The position numbers and the translations under genes are program-made. A stretch of DNA of 64,000 nucleotides from Anastatus disparis. Taxonomy: Eukaryota > Arthropoda > Insecta > Hymenoptera > Eupelmidae. Below, piece after piece: positions 47,443-58,050 of the stretch. The stretch lies in assembly GCA_017163975.1 (NCBI GenBank), contig JAFFSR010000292.1, positions 1,185,501 through 1,249,500 of the forward strand, read 5' to 3'. The notes below the pieces were generated by a model. It made no database searches. It saw nothing but the letters and a program-made list of their open reading frames with translations, and was not told the origin of the DNA. Within the stretch, counting starts at the first letter, position 1; every line of letters begins with the position of its first letter.

Positions 47443-47529
47443 GTGATGTTTTCGATGCCCGTCCCGACATTTACGGCACGAGCGTTAGCGAGTGTCGCTG
47501 GTCGGGGGCGGGCATCGAAAACATCACGC
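47443..47529. repeat. long GC-rich hairpin 2
   Basis: TGATGTTTTCGATGCCCG and its inverse CGGGCATCGAAAACATCA enclose a CGGCACGAGCGTTAGCGAGTG-type loop. It lies 87 bp from hairpin 1. The loop word (GCG..AGCGAG) resembles the GCGAAGC loops of the other GC-rich hairpins. Confidence 0.85.
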
Positions 47530-49603
47530 ACATACATAAACAAAATACATTAAAAATGTAAAGTTATTTGTACGTCAGATTTAATGACATACAAATCAGA
47601 GAGGGATAAAAAATATCATCAATATTTATTTTACGATTAATTTCTAAAAAAACCACATGAAAAAATTATTTCTTTTTTTCATTTTTTTAAGTACGCTAGA
47701 AATAAATTTGTCATATAAATAACATTAAAGAATTATCGACAGCTCGTTAATTGATGCGATTTTCTTTTTTTTTTTGTACATATTTAGGTTAAAACCTATT
47801 ACATTCAAAAAGATACAAATGACAGATACAAAATTATATTGGTTAGTATATCTATATATAAAAAATACATGAGGCAACGCATCTGTTTTTCGTATATATA
47901 GATATATTAACCTACTAAAATAATAAACAATCGATCAACAAACTTTGAAGTTGCCTGCAATGAGTAAAAGGTTGACTTTCGTCATCGAAAACAAAAGCGA
48001 AACCGTATAATTTCCACCAGGGCATCAAGAAAAATATTTTTCGAAATCTTCTTTTCTTCAGACAGTAGCAAATAAATTTTATACAAATATTAAAGCAAAT
48101 CTATCGAATGGTACACGTAAAATAGAAATAAAATGGAAAATGAAAATATTTTCAAAATACTCTAAAATTTAAACTATTTTTAGAAGTTTTTCTTCTCTTG
48201 GTAATCGCAAATAATTTCCATGCAAATTTTAGAGCAAATCCATCAAGTACTTAACGTAAAATAAAAATTTAAAAAAAAACTTTTTAAATTGCTCTAAAAT
48301 TAAAACCACGCTAAGTTATCCAGTTTTCAATAGCTTCCACACCAGCTAAACAAAAAAATAAATTGTATGCAAAATTTGAAGCAAATCCAGCGAGTAATTT
48401 TCGAGATCTAATAGGCGTAATAAATACATACACACACATACAGACATTTTCCGGAAACCACTTTTTTCGACTCACCGAGTCCAAATATGTATACAAATTA
48501 ATGAAAAAATAGAAAAAAAATTTTTTTATCGATACAATGCTTTCTATATGAGAAAGCAAAAAAAAAAAAAATTTGATCAAACACGAGTTTGTAGGTTTCA
48601 AGAGACTTTCCGCGTCTTTAGGGACAACCAAGTATAGAGTAAAAGACGAAAAAAAAACTCTGCGAAGCGTTTAACGAATTTAACTCAAGAAAACGCTAAA
48701 GGTGGCGCAAAATAAAAGAAAAAAAATGCTAGAAGCAAGAGGGAAAACGCACTTTTGGAGAAAGCCTCAAGGGCCAAGAAAAGGAAACTGAATTTCTCAC
48801 GGATACTCGTGTTTTCTACATGTCAGATCTTTTCTTATCTCCGACGTTACTTTTTTATTTCTAGTTTCCTAACTCATGCCGACACCTAAGAAGTAACGCA
48901 CTAGCACCAAGTATTTTTATTAGGTTATAAGCTTGCTTTGAAGCCTTAATTTTCCTTCGTTCTTGCACATTGTGATCCTGGTGCATACTAAAAAGAAGCT
49001 TTTTGCGGCAACGTACTATCTTATTAGCATATAAAAGTCCGATTTTACATTTATTTTTAAGCGAATTTTTATTTTTTTATATTTTTTGTGAAGATTCATT
49101 AATAATACATTTTATTCAATCATATTAAATTATTATTTAAATTAGAAGATAAAATGTTAAAACGATGATAAAAATTAAATTACAGGCATAGCTGAATGGG
49201 GAAAATAAAAAAGAATACCTTCAAAGAAATAAAATCAATTTTATAAAAAGCTTTTAATAATGTTTTTGTATAAAAAGCAATGTTACATGAACTAATATTC
49301 TATAATTTTATTACTAATTTCCGCAAATGTAAATTTAACTTTTAATCAGTTTTAATGAATTTGGTTATTTTAACCTTCAAATAAATGTCAAGAACCAACG
49401 TACAAAAATACCATATCTAGATATTAAATTCGCTATTATTGTAACGTTTATTGCAAAACAGAAAATCGTGTTTAAAAATACAAAGTTCCTTTTTCAAAAT
49501 CTTAAAAATAAATTTAAAGATCAAATCCAAGATTGTATTAATTGTTTATCTTTAAATAAAATAATATTTCAAAAACTCTTACATATCATAATATGGTCAT
49601 CTG
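47530..49603. other. non-coding stretch with a degenerate tandem repeat
   Basis: At 48060-48420 three imperfect units of about 140 bp share AAATAAATTTTATGCAAA-like and AAAGCAAATCCATCGAGTA-like words (starts near 48067, 48206 and 48349). The last continues into CATACACACACATACAGACA and a TTTTTTCGACTCACCGAGTC end. An inverted pair (TTGATGCCCGGTGGAAATTA near 47354 and its inverse near 48008) may mark a further element. No coding exon seen. Confidence 0.5.
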
Positions 49604-49832
49604 AAGTCGTCAGTGGCTCGGTCGGTAAAGCGATGGATTCGTAATCTCGGGGACCCAAGTTCGAATCTCGATGTTTTGAAATCCTGAACTTTACATAGCA
49701 TCACTGTACATTGTTTCTATATGCATTTTGAAAAATTCGAAAATTACCACAAACACACTGACGATCTCCGTCGCTAATTAGCATCTTTAATCATAGCATA
49801 AATACAGCAACGTTAAATTAAAAAAAAAATTT
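49604..49832 (+). mobile_element. tRNA-derived SINE, copy 1
   Basis: GTCGTCAGTGGCTCGGTCGG gives the A box, ATGGATTCGTAATC an anticodon arm with CGT (threonine-like), and AAGTTCGAATCTCG the B box. The body then contains CACACTGACGATCTCCG and CGTCGCTAATTAGCAT, ending in an A-rich tail at about 49830. The copy at 56041-56250 matches head and body. Confidence 0.8.
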
Positions 49833-50764
49833 GATTGTGCTTTATTTTCTAAAGCGTTGAAGAAATATTTTGAATATATTCATCCAAAGCATGAGTCATC
49901 CCATGCTTTGAAAATAAACAAAATTATAGTAAAATTTTTGATTTTTAAAAAATAATATGATTATGAGAGATTTCTCGAAAAACATTATATTTTCTACTTG
50001 TGCAGACTTTTCTACTATTAATGGAATTAATTATAGCGTATACAAAGAAGAAAAAGTAAAAAAAATAAACAAGATAAGAAAAAACAATACATTGGAAACA
50101 AGTCTAAGCAAAGAAACAAAAGTTCAAGTAACAGAAAACTTACTTTCCGCGGATCGAAAGCTCCCCTCTTTCTTTTTCCTTCGTTCTTTTACTCACTGCT
50201 CTTCACATCAAGTTTCTCTATCTCTCCTCATACATCTTTCTTATCGAATCTTTCTTTATCCATCCATTCCTTTTTTTCTCTCTTCTTATATCTTTCCTTT
50301 CCGCGTATATTTTTTTCCTTTACTCTATTTACTTGTTGAGCTTCTATCCTCCTGTTCTTTGTCACTCTTCTTTATTTTCACGTATACTTCTTCATTCTTC
50401 TAAACTACTATAAGAACAATAAAAATATTTCATATTTATTTCGAAAATAAATTGTTTCTATTACTTAAAATATTGCTTCAAATGTCTCTTTAATTTTGAA
50501 AAGTTTAAACGTGAAATTTTTTTTTAATCAAATTTTTAAAAATATTTCCAAGTTAATTTCAATGTTCTTAAATATTTTTTAATATTATGATACTGACATA
50601 TTTTTCAATTTTCAAGAAAAAAAGCAGCATAAATATGTAAGTTTAATTTTAACATAATGCAGTAATGTTATTTATATTTTCAATTTATAAATGGGAATAT
50701 TATAATAGCATATTACAGAATATTTTAATAAGTCAATGAATTAAAGCATGTCAAAATTGACTTA
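49833..50764. other. AT-rich stretch with a pyrimidine-rich patch
   Basis: The 148-codon ORF at 49957-50403 is mostly a CT-rich low-complexity run (about 50160-50400) read as Ser/Phe/Leu; I do not regard it as a gene. The rest is AT-rich without structure. Confidence 0.5.
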
Positions 50765-51417
50765 CTAGGAGAGTATCACATCTCCGGATCACGGATTTTG
50801 CTCTAACTTTGAGATAGGTTTTCAGATGTCAAAATATGGAAAAAGCCAGAGTTATAAACCCCAATGCTCAATATTTCTCTAGTTGCAGGCAATTAAAGAA
50901 AATCACTAAAAAAGTTACTAGATTTTCAAATGCTTATAATTCTTTAGCATTAATAGCTAGACGCTTGCAACTGTTTTTAAATGAAAGCTACGTTCAAATC
51001 CTTTCGAAAAAGCACCTATAGCATATTTTTTCCCAAAGTTACAGCGTTATGAAAATTGTACTACATTTTAACATTTATCATTAATTAATATTTTTAAAAG
51101 GAAATTCAGCTCAAATACTTATAACGCTGTAACTTTGGGAAAAAATAATATTTTGATATGCTATAGGTGCTTTTTCGAAAGGATTTGAACGTAGCTTTCA
51201 TTTAAAAACAGTTGCAAGCGTCTATCTATTAATGCTAAAGAATTATAAGCGTTTGAAAATCTAGTAACTTTTTTAGTGCTTTTCTTTAATTGCCTGCAAC
51301 TAGAGAAATATTGAGCGTTGGGGTCTATAACTCTGGCTTTTTCCATATTTTGACATCTGAAAACCTATCTCATAGTTAGAGCAAAATCCGTGATCCGGAG
51401 ATGTGATACTCTCCTAG
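50765..51417. mobile_element. foldback MITE, CTAGGAGAG subfamily, TTA target duplication
   Basis: CTAGGAGAGTATCACATCTC and its inverse bound 653 bp, with TTA on both sides (50762-50764, 51418-51420). Arms of about 290 bp are almost identical and begin with the CCGGATCACGGATTTTGCTC block. The 61-codon ORF present on both strands at mirrored positions is the two arms read outward, not a protein. Confidence 0.92.
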
Positions 51418-51420
51418 TTA

Positions 51421-54400
51421 GCCATATATAACAAGTTTCTACTTATTTATTATTTTTTTCATCATAAATATTCGTATGCCGGTCTTCTCTTCTTCGTATA
51501 TCTGTCAACGTTTTCCTTTCCGTTTTTCGTTGTCTTATTCTTATTTTATCTACCCAGCAGAGCGATGGCCGTTTTATCTGTGTCTGTTTCTCAGTGTCGC
51601 TTATTCATTGTCCTTTTTTTCGGCTTGCGCTTGCTGATCTCAGTCGTTCCGGAAAGGAAACCCGCAAGAATCTACGTATGCGACAACGAGGAAAGCAGAA
51701 GCCGACGATCAGTAAGACCAACGCAATTCTCGATCACTTCTATATATATATAATAAACGTCATCACAGGACAAGAAGTCATACCAGCATGTTGCTCACGC
51801 GATTGCGCGCCTACGACTTATCTGTGCGCTTTTTTTTACTACTTGCTTGGAGAAAGATCCTTTTCCGACACTCCTGATTGGCCTATTGTAACCGATTGAC
51901 ACTGGAATTCCTTGCTTATTCCTCTTCTTTTTTTTCCACTTGAATCATTACCAATTGCTTCTTTTTTCATACTTTTAAACGGTGGTAGTTAATGTGCATT
52001 AAAATTTTCGTGCCCTAGTTAAAATTGTAATAGCTTTGTTAAAAAAATACTTGAGATTTTTCATGAGATAAGCATGGTCTAGACGAAAAATTGTTTGTCA
52101 GCAAAAGTAAATAATCTTTATAGATTTAAAATTATTATTATTAATATGTTTTGATGTACCCTGGAAGAAAATTGACCATATCTTAAGCATGCTTGTCGGT
52201 CAACGCATGTTAAAATGACACTTATCTAGAAATTTTTTAAAAATCATTTCTAGAATTTCTAGATAAGTGCCATTTTAACATTTGTTGACCAGCAATTATG
52301 CCTATAATATGGTCAATTTTCTTCCAGGGTAGATTAATTTTAGAATACCAAAAAGTTATCTTACATTATAATCTTAATTTTGAGTAATTTAATAAAAAAT
52401 TTAAAAATACTTACTTGAGATTTAAAATGAGATAAGGAACAGCAGCATCATGTTCACCTTATGTGGCACTTTAAAGATTTAGAATAATTTTTTTATTCCT
52501 CCTTTTACAACCGAGCCCTTAAAGAAGATCAGATACACGATTTGATTTCAAACAGACTATTAAAGAACAATAGCGCCATTTCTCTTGGAAAAAAAGAAAA
52601 GAAAAGAAAAAGAAAATTGTAAAATCTTAAAATAGACCCATTAAAAATACACGTCCACGCATAGTAGTAGAGCGGCACACTATTCTTACGAGGGCATACA
52701 ATTACAAGTGAGCGCGAATACTCCCAAGAAAATCAAATGAAGTGCAGTAACAGCAGCAGTAGAAATAGGAGCATCAGAAGCAGTGACTCGTAATCTTGCA
52801 GCGATTTCCGGTGCTAGAGAGTCGCATCAATCAACGAGAGCTCGAGGAATCAAAGTCCCCCTGAAGCGACGTAATTCGAGCTTCTCTTTCTTCTTCTTCT
52901 CTCGAAGTATAAGCGCGCACCCAGCGAAAAGAAGAAAAGAAGATGCGGACAACGGCCTCATTAGGCATTGTCCCGAGAGTCTTCGCTCTCTGAGCTTCTC
53001 TCGTCAATATTCGCTATAAGGCGAATTCATCTTAGAACGACTTTCAGGATATATTGTAAGCAACTCCAATGGTATAAGGCAGTTAAAACTTACTACCGAA
53101 TTTAAACGCAGAGGCCGTTAGATATTATTCATTGAAGACTTAACGATTCATGTAGAACAGTTCCTTTCGAATGATTTGCATAGTTAACGTTTTGAATTAA
53201 TAACTGAATAAAGACGAATGAGCTCTTGTATTATTCAAAGTAACTTCAAATTCTCAATTGCATATTCTTTTTAGAAAATTTCATTCTGGAATTAAAAATT
53301 TAATCAAAAATTTACATTTGCTTTTCAGCTTTTTTTCACCTCATCAAAGAAATTATGCATTATAACAATTATCAAAAAATTATTTATCATTTCTTATTCT
53401 TTTGCTTATAACTTTTAAACGGAAAGCAAAATTATTCATCTAAATATTTTTGAAACCACATTTAATAATTGTAGTTTACTTTAAATTCTTTCTAAATAAA
53501 GGAAAAATAAATAAAATCTTGAAGAACCACGACAGCTTAGCTATATAGATCTCTGAAGACGAATGCTATGTTAGTTTTCTTATTCCTTTTCATCCATTTT
53601 CCCTTTTAACATGCGCCACGCGCGTTTATATATCTATATGTACGCACGCGTGTAAAGAGGAGAGTAGCTCTTTTTTGCCTTATTCCCTCTTCATCCTCGA
53701 GACTGAATTTCTCTTTTTCCTGTATATATACGCTCAAAAGGAAAAAAGAGAAAGAAAAAAATGGAAAGAGAGCTAAGAATCTTACGTCGCGCGCCCACCT
53801 TGAGTCATTCACATATTTCCACAGAGCGACTCTCTTTGCTCTCGTATTCAAGTAGCACATGGAGTTGAAGGGAATAATTGAGGCACTTTTTGAAATTTTA
53901 AAATGGCTTTCAAACAATGGCTTCACTTATTTTATACGGTTAGGTTAGTTCTCGGAAATCTGTACTTAAAGAAAATGTAATGTATATTTTTAAAAATATC
54001 ATCAGAACTTTCTATTGAAAATATAATTTAATCAATAATTATTTGTTTTATTAAATGTTATAATCATTTTAATATAAATTATGTCCCATATGTAATTTTC
54101 CAATATGATATGTTTTTAAAAAATCGATGCAAAAACTTTGACTTCCACAAATTAAAATTATTACTTCGTTAATTTTATTAAATATTTTACTTATTATTAA
54201 TCCTTTTACATTTTCAAATTGGCTGATAGCACGGTGTGTGCGAAGTAATTTACTTCGCACACGTAACTTGTCAAGTTTGAGTCGTATGCTTGTCTTCATC
54301 ACTGATCAAGGATGTCGTTAGACGAGTATCGCGCACGAAATAAAAAAAATAGAGTTCGATACAAATATGCGATGTAGGTGACCGTCGCACGAATGTTTTT

Positions 54401-54533
54401 GTCAGCCTCGCATCGCTCAGATGATAAAGTACATCTATGCAAGAAATACCTACTTTGCACTTTTGTATAAAAATCTACTATTTTATTATATAAATTTCCA
54501 AAACATTCTCTAATGAATTGATTGCTATTCTAA
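51421..54533. other. non-coding stretch with one MITE and GC-richer patches
   Basis: GC-richer patches at 51480-51900, 52640-53050 and 53560-53930 have no repeats or family-like ORFs. A 27 bp perfect hairpin (GTGTGCGAAGTAA and inverse) sits at 54236-54262. One complete CCCTGG-type MITE is at 52159-52329. The ORFs here are short and low in complexity. Confidence 0.45.
52159..52329. mobile_element. 171 bp CCCTGGAAGAAAAT MITE
   Basis: CCCTGGAAGAAAATTGACCA and its inverse, with TA at 52157-52158 and 52330-52331. It has long internal complementarity (AATGACACTTATCTAGAAAT and inverse). Confidence 0.9.
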
Positions 54534-55139
54534 GAAGGGGATTACCCCATCTTCGGAAAACTGATTCAGCTGAAATTCCAGAATATGATTTTTTGATGAA
54601 AAAAATGAACCCGTGTTTTTTCTTTTCGTCGAATAGGCCTCATAGACGGAAATAGAGACATTTTTTCGAAAATATGATAAAAAGGAACATTAATAAGATC
54701 TTGAATAACCAAACAACTAAGACTCTTATAAAAAAATGTATGAAAAATAAAATAGAGTACAGGTCAAATGCTTTAATTTAAGCTTTGTTACATTGAAAAA
54801 ACTTCTGTAGTTCAAAAGTTGTACGTTATTTCATTAGCATATTTTAATTGTCTGTAATTTTTTAACCACATTTACTTTTTCAATGCAACAAAACTTAAAT
54901 TAAAGCATTTAACCTGTACTTCATTTTGTTTTCCATACATTATTTTGTAAGAGTCTTAGTTGTTTGGTTATTCAAGATCTTATAAATGCTCCTTTTTATT
55001 ATGTTTTCGAAAAATATGTCTATATCTCCGTCTATGAGACCTATTCAAAGAAAAAAAAACGGATTCATTTTTTTTCATAAAAAAATCATATCCTGCAGTT
55101 TCAGCCAAATCCGTTTCCCGAAGGTGAGGACTCTCCTTG
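54534..55139. mobile_element. foldback MITE, CAAGGAGAG subfamily, TAA target duplication
   Basis: GAAGGGGATTACCCCATCTT at the left against CAAGGAGAGTCCTCACCTTC (inverse right), with TAA at 54531-54533 and 55140-55142. Arms contain AAGATCTTGAATAACCAAAC and its near inverse. The right arm retains the ACGGATTTGGCTGAAAC block of the superfamily. Confidence 0.8.
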
Positions 55140-55769
55140 TAAGTGACAAACGTTTATCTTGAACGTTTGTGGCAAACAGCATTTGTATCAAACACCGTTC
55201 AATGCAAATATCTTTGTATCAAACAATGTTTACATCGTAAAGAATTTGAATGAAAGAATTATTACGTCAAACAATTTGTTCTCGTATACTTAAAAAGGGG
55301 CCACTTAACGGGCGTCCGACCACCGCACAAGTTTATCCCAATGATTTTCACTTATTGTAAAACTTAGTCATCAGTTTCCATAAAAATAAATATTTGTTTA
55401 TTGATTTTTCGTTATAAAAATAGAGAGAATTTTTTGACATGTTCGTGTTGTTGGCAAGCTTTCATAGTATAAACAAGTTATTTTTTGTTAATTAACCAAT
55501 TGATTTACTTAAAAGTTTTATGCATTCTCTCCTGGCGTTTATTCGCATAGTGAACACAATTTTTATTTCAACAACTTTAATTGTGAATTTCAAACGTCAA
55601 ACATTTACATCAAGCCTCAAACGTTTAACTATAAAAGGTATGTACATCATACATTGCGAATGAATCATCAACTTTCTTAATTTTATCATACAAAAATTAT
55701 CTAATTATAATATTTTGTTTGTAAATTTATTAAAAAACAAATATATTAAATGGAAAAAAAATTTATTAA

Positions 55770-55977
55770 GGGGATGTAAAATACCGACATTACAGTTTTC
55801 CAAATTTTTCATTGTTAATTCAAATTTTTTTTAAATATCTCTACATTACTGACTTCTGTCTTAATTAATAAAAAGCATAACATAAAGATATTTCAGAAAA
55901 TTTTTGAATAAAGATTAAAAATTCGAGTAACTGCAATGTTGGTAACTATGTATAAACATATACCCTATTACATCACC
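55770..55977. mobile_element. 208 bp TTAA-flanked element D2
   Basis: GGGGATGTAAAATACCGACA at the left and the inverse of CATATACCCTATTACATCACC at the right, bordered by TTAA (55766-55769, 55978-55981). It is a complete, uninterrupted relative of D1. Confidence 0.85.
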
Positions 55978-56040
55978 TTAATGAAATAACTAAATGAAAA
56001 AAAAAATGCAATTTGATTATGACTTATACATCTAACAATA

Positions 56041-56250
56041 TTTTTTAAATTTTATTTAACGTCGCTGATATTTATGCTATTATTACAATGCTAATTAGCG
56101 ATGGAAGTCGTTTCAGTGTGTTTATGAACAAAGCACATATGACGAGTACAGTGGTGTTTGTATCGATCAGCCTCTGCGAGCGGGATTCGAACTCAGGACT
56201 CTAAAATTACGAATCCAACGCTCTACCGGCTGAGCCACTGACGACCTCAA
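56041..56250 (-). mobile_element. tRNA-derived SINE, copy 2
   Basis: On the minus strand: GGTCGTCAGTGGCTCAGCCG (A box), TTGGATTCGTAAT anticodon arm, GAGTTCGAATCCCG (B box), then a body with AACACACTGAAACGAC and TCGCTAATTAGCAT and an A-rich end. The head keeps a better B box than copy 1. Confidence 0.8.
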
Positions 56251-56316
56251 TCCAACAATGTCATTCAACATACATTAAATTATTATAATTTTGCAAAGCT
56301 TAAAAACATTCAATGA

Positions 56317-56390
56317 ACCCTGGTAGAAATGCGAACATAAAAAATGGCGTATAATAAAATTTATGACCACTATTAATAGTACCCTAGCGG
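56317..56390. mobile_element. left-end fragment of a CCCTGGTAGAAA element
   Basis: CCCTGGTAGAAATGCGAACA with AAAAAATGGCG resembles the left end at 62292 (CCCTGATAGAAATGTGAAGA, AAAAAATGGTG). No matching right end nearby. Confidence 0.5.
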
Positions 56391-56514
56391 AAAAAATTTA
56401 TGAAAGTAAATAAATATTTCTGAAAAAACTTGAAACATACCGAAATTTTCGTGAGAATTTGGACGAAAAAATTGGTATATTTTTAATTTTTTTTTAAATT
56501 CTCACAAACTTTCG

Positions 56515-56745
56515 GAATGTCTTATTTTGTTTCATTTTCTAACTGACGAAAAAAGAAATCAGCTATATTATAAAAGTCTTAGTTTGTTTCAGTTTGTCTT
56601 AATCTGTTTTGATTTCTCTCAAACTGTTTCAATTTCTTTCACTTTTTTTCATTTAGTTTCTGTTTATTCCATTTTCTTTCATTTTTTTTAGATTATTTCA
56701 TTTTGTTTCTTTCGGTTTCTATCGTTTTTTCGGAAAGAAATGAAA
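56515..56745. repeat. T-rich minisatellite (TTTCATTT-like units)
   Basis: Many imperfect GTTTCATTTTCTTTCA-like units of about 8-17 bp follow one another on the + strand, with strong T over A skew. Confidence 0.65.
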
Positions 56746-56807
56746 AAAATGAAACAAACTGGAATACTCTGAGTGTTTTGTCCAAATACTTCAATAAAAC
56801 ATTTTAA

Positions 56808-57207
56808 GAGGCCGCTGTATCTCTGTCCTTTTCTAATTAAAAAATTGACTTTTTTCCCAAAATAAGCAACAAGAGGCAAAAATAAAGAGATGGTTTCGAT
56901 GTGTTTAATAAAATGTAATATTTTCTTTGATTAGTATGAATTAATTTTATTGCTTCGTTTTTAAGAAAAGTTGGAATAACTTAAAAAATTAGAAATTAGT
57001 GTCGAATAATGGGATTTTCAAGTTATTCCAACTTTTCTTGAAAATAAAGCGGTGGAATTAAATTATTCTTATCAGAGAAAATATTGCTTTCTATTACACG
57101 AATCGAAACCATCTCTTCATTTTTGCCTGAAGCTATTAGTTTTTATAAAAAATAAATTTTAAATAGATTCGGTAAAACAGGTAACTGTGTCGGTATACGG
57201 CTGACTC
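56808..57207. mobile_element. TTAA-flanked foldback element B3
   Basis: It begins GAGGCCGCTGTATCTCTGTC after TTAA (56804-56807) and ends at the TTAA of 57208-57211, which is also the left flank of the Sola-like transposon. The body is a palindrome of the B1 type (TTAATTTTATTGCTTCGTTT and its altered inverse). Its right terminus has diverged from the left. Confidence 0.75.
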
Positions 57208-57823
57208 TTAAGGCTGATTCCATTTCAAATCGAACAGTCAGTATACACTCAAGTCACCAATTACTGCGCTAATGGAGTATGTTATTCTACCCTAAAAATA
57301 AGGGTATACGTATTTTTTTATTTTGCTGAAATATTAAAATTGCATCAGATATGCACTTTTGAAAATTGCATACAAAAACTAAATGTTAAAACTAAAAATG
57401 TTGAGAATAACTTTAGAGGGCTATCGTTTTACCAATTTTTAATGAATTTTGGTAAACCTTATTTTGTTTTATTATGCTTTAAGCCCTCTTTAATTCAGTG
57501 CAAGAAATTTCAAAAAAGACTAAAAAATGACTAAGATATGTGCATTTTACCAAAAAATGCACTTTTTTATGCACATGCATTTTTCTCGAAAACACCTTTT
57601 TTTGCTGAAATTTTTTGTGCTCATAGAGGACCAAATTACCTATCTAATGGTACTTGGTTGATCCCGTACTTATTTGTTTGAAGCGGAGAAAAAAATTCAC
57701 AAATTTTATTGGTGAAAAATTTTTGTATATACGTTCGAAAGTCTTAAGCAATGTTCATTCCAACGCTGTCGCATGCTTCGCTCATTATTTGTTTACCTTT
57801 GTATGTATGTATATATCATCAAT

Positions 57824-57824
57824 A

Positions 57825-57868
<44 letters not shown>
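57824..57868. repeat. TA dinucleotide microsatellite
   Basis: About 22 uninterrupted TA units inside the Sola-like element, just beyond its left TIR. Confidence 0.9.
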
Positions 57869-57873
<5 letters not shown>

Positions 57874-58050
57874 TCGTAATATAAAAATAAATATTAAAAA
57901 ATGGAAAATAATAATTCTATTCGTGTATATCTATATTATGTATGTTTCGATGTACAGACAATAGGAGGCTCATTCGCGGACAAATACCTCGCGTAACCAA
58001 AACAGCATATTATAATTGTTATATACAAGCTAGTTATTCTTACATCTGCT

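Noticed and set aside
49604..49690. Possible functional tRNA gene
   Set aside because: A and B boxes are present, but the head is followed by a body shared with a second copy at 56041-56250 and an A-rich tail, so it is a SINE.
49957..50403. 148-codon ORF with serine/phenylalanine-rich C-terminus
   Set aside because: The second half is a CT-rich low-complexity run; no start context, domain or splice structure supports it.
50836..51346. A 61-codon ORF present in nearly identical form on both strands (50836-51021 and 51161-51346)
   Set aside because: The two ORFs are the two arms of one foldback element read outward; a palindrome always gives such mirror ORFs, and no protein family is suggested.
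54069..54302. 77-codon minus-strand ORF
   Set aside because: It crosses a 27 bp perfect hairpin and has no recognisable motif.
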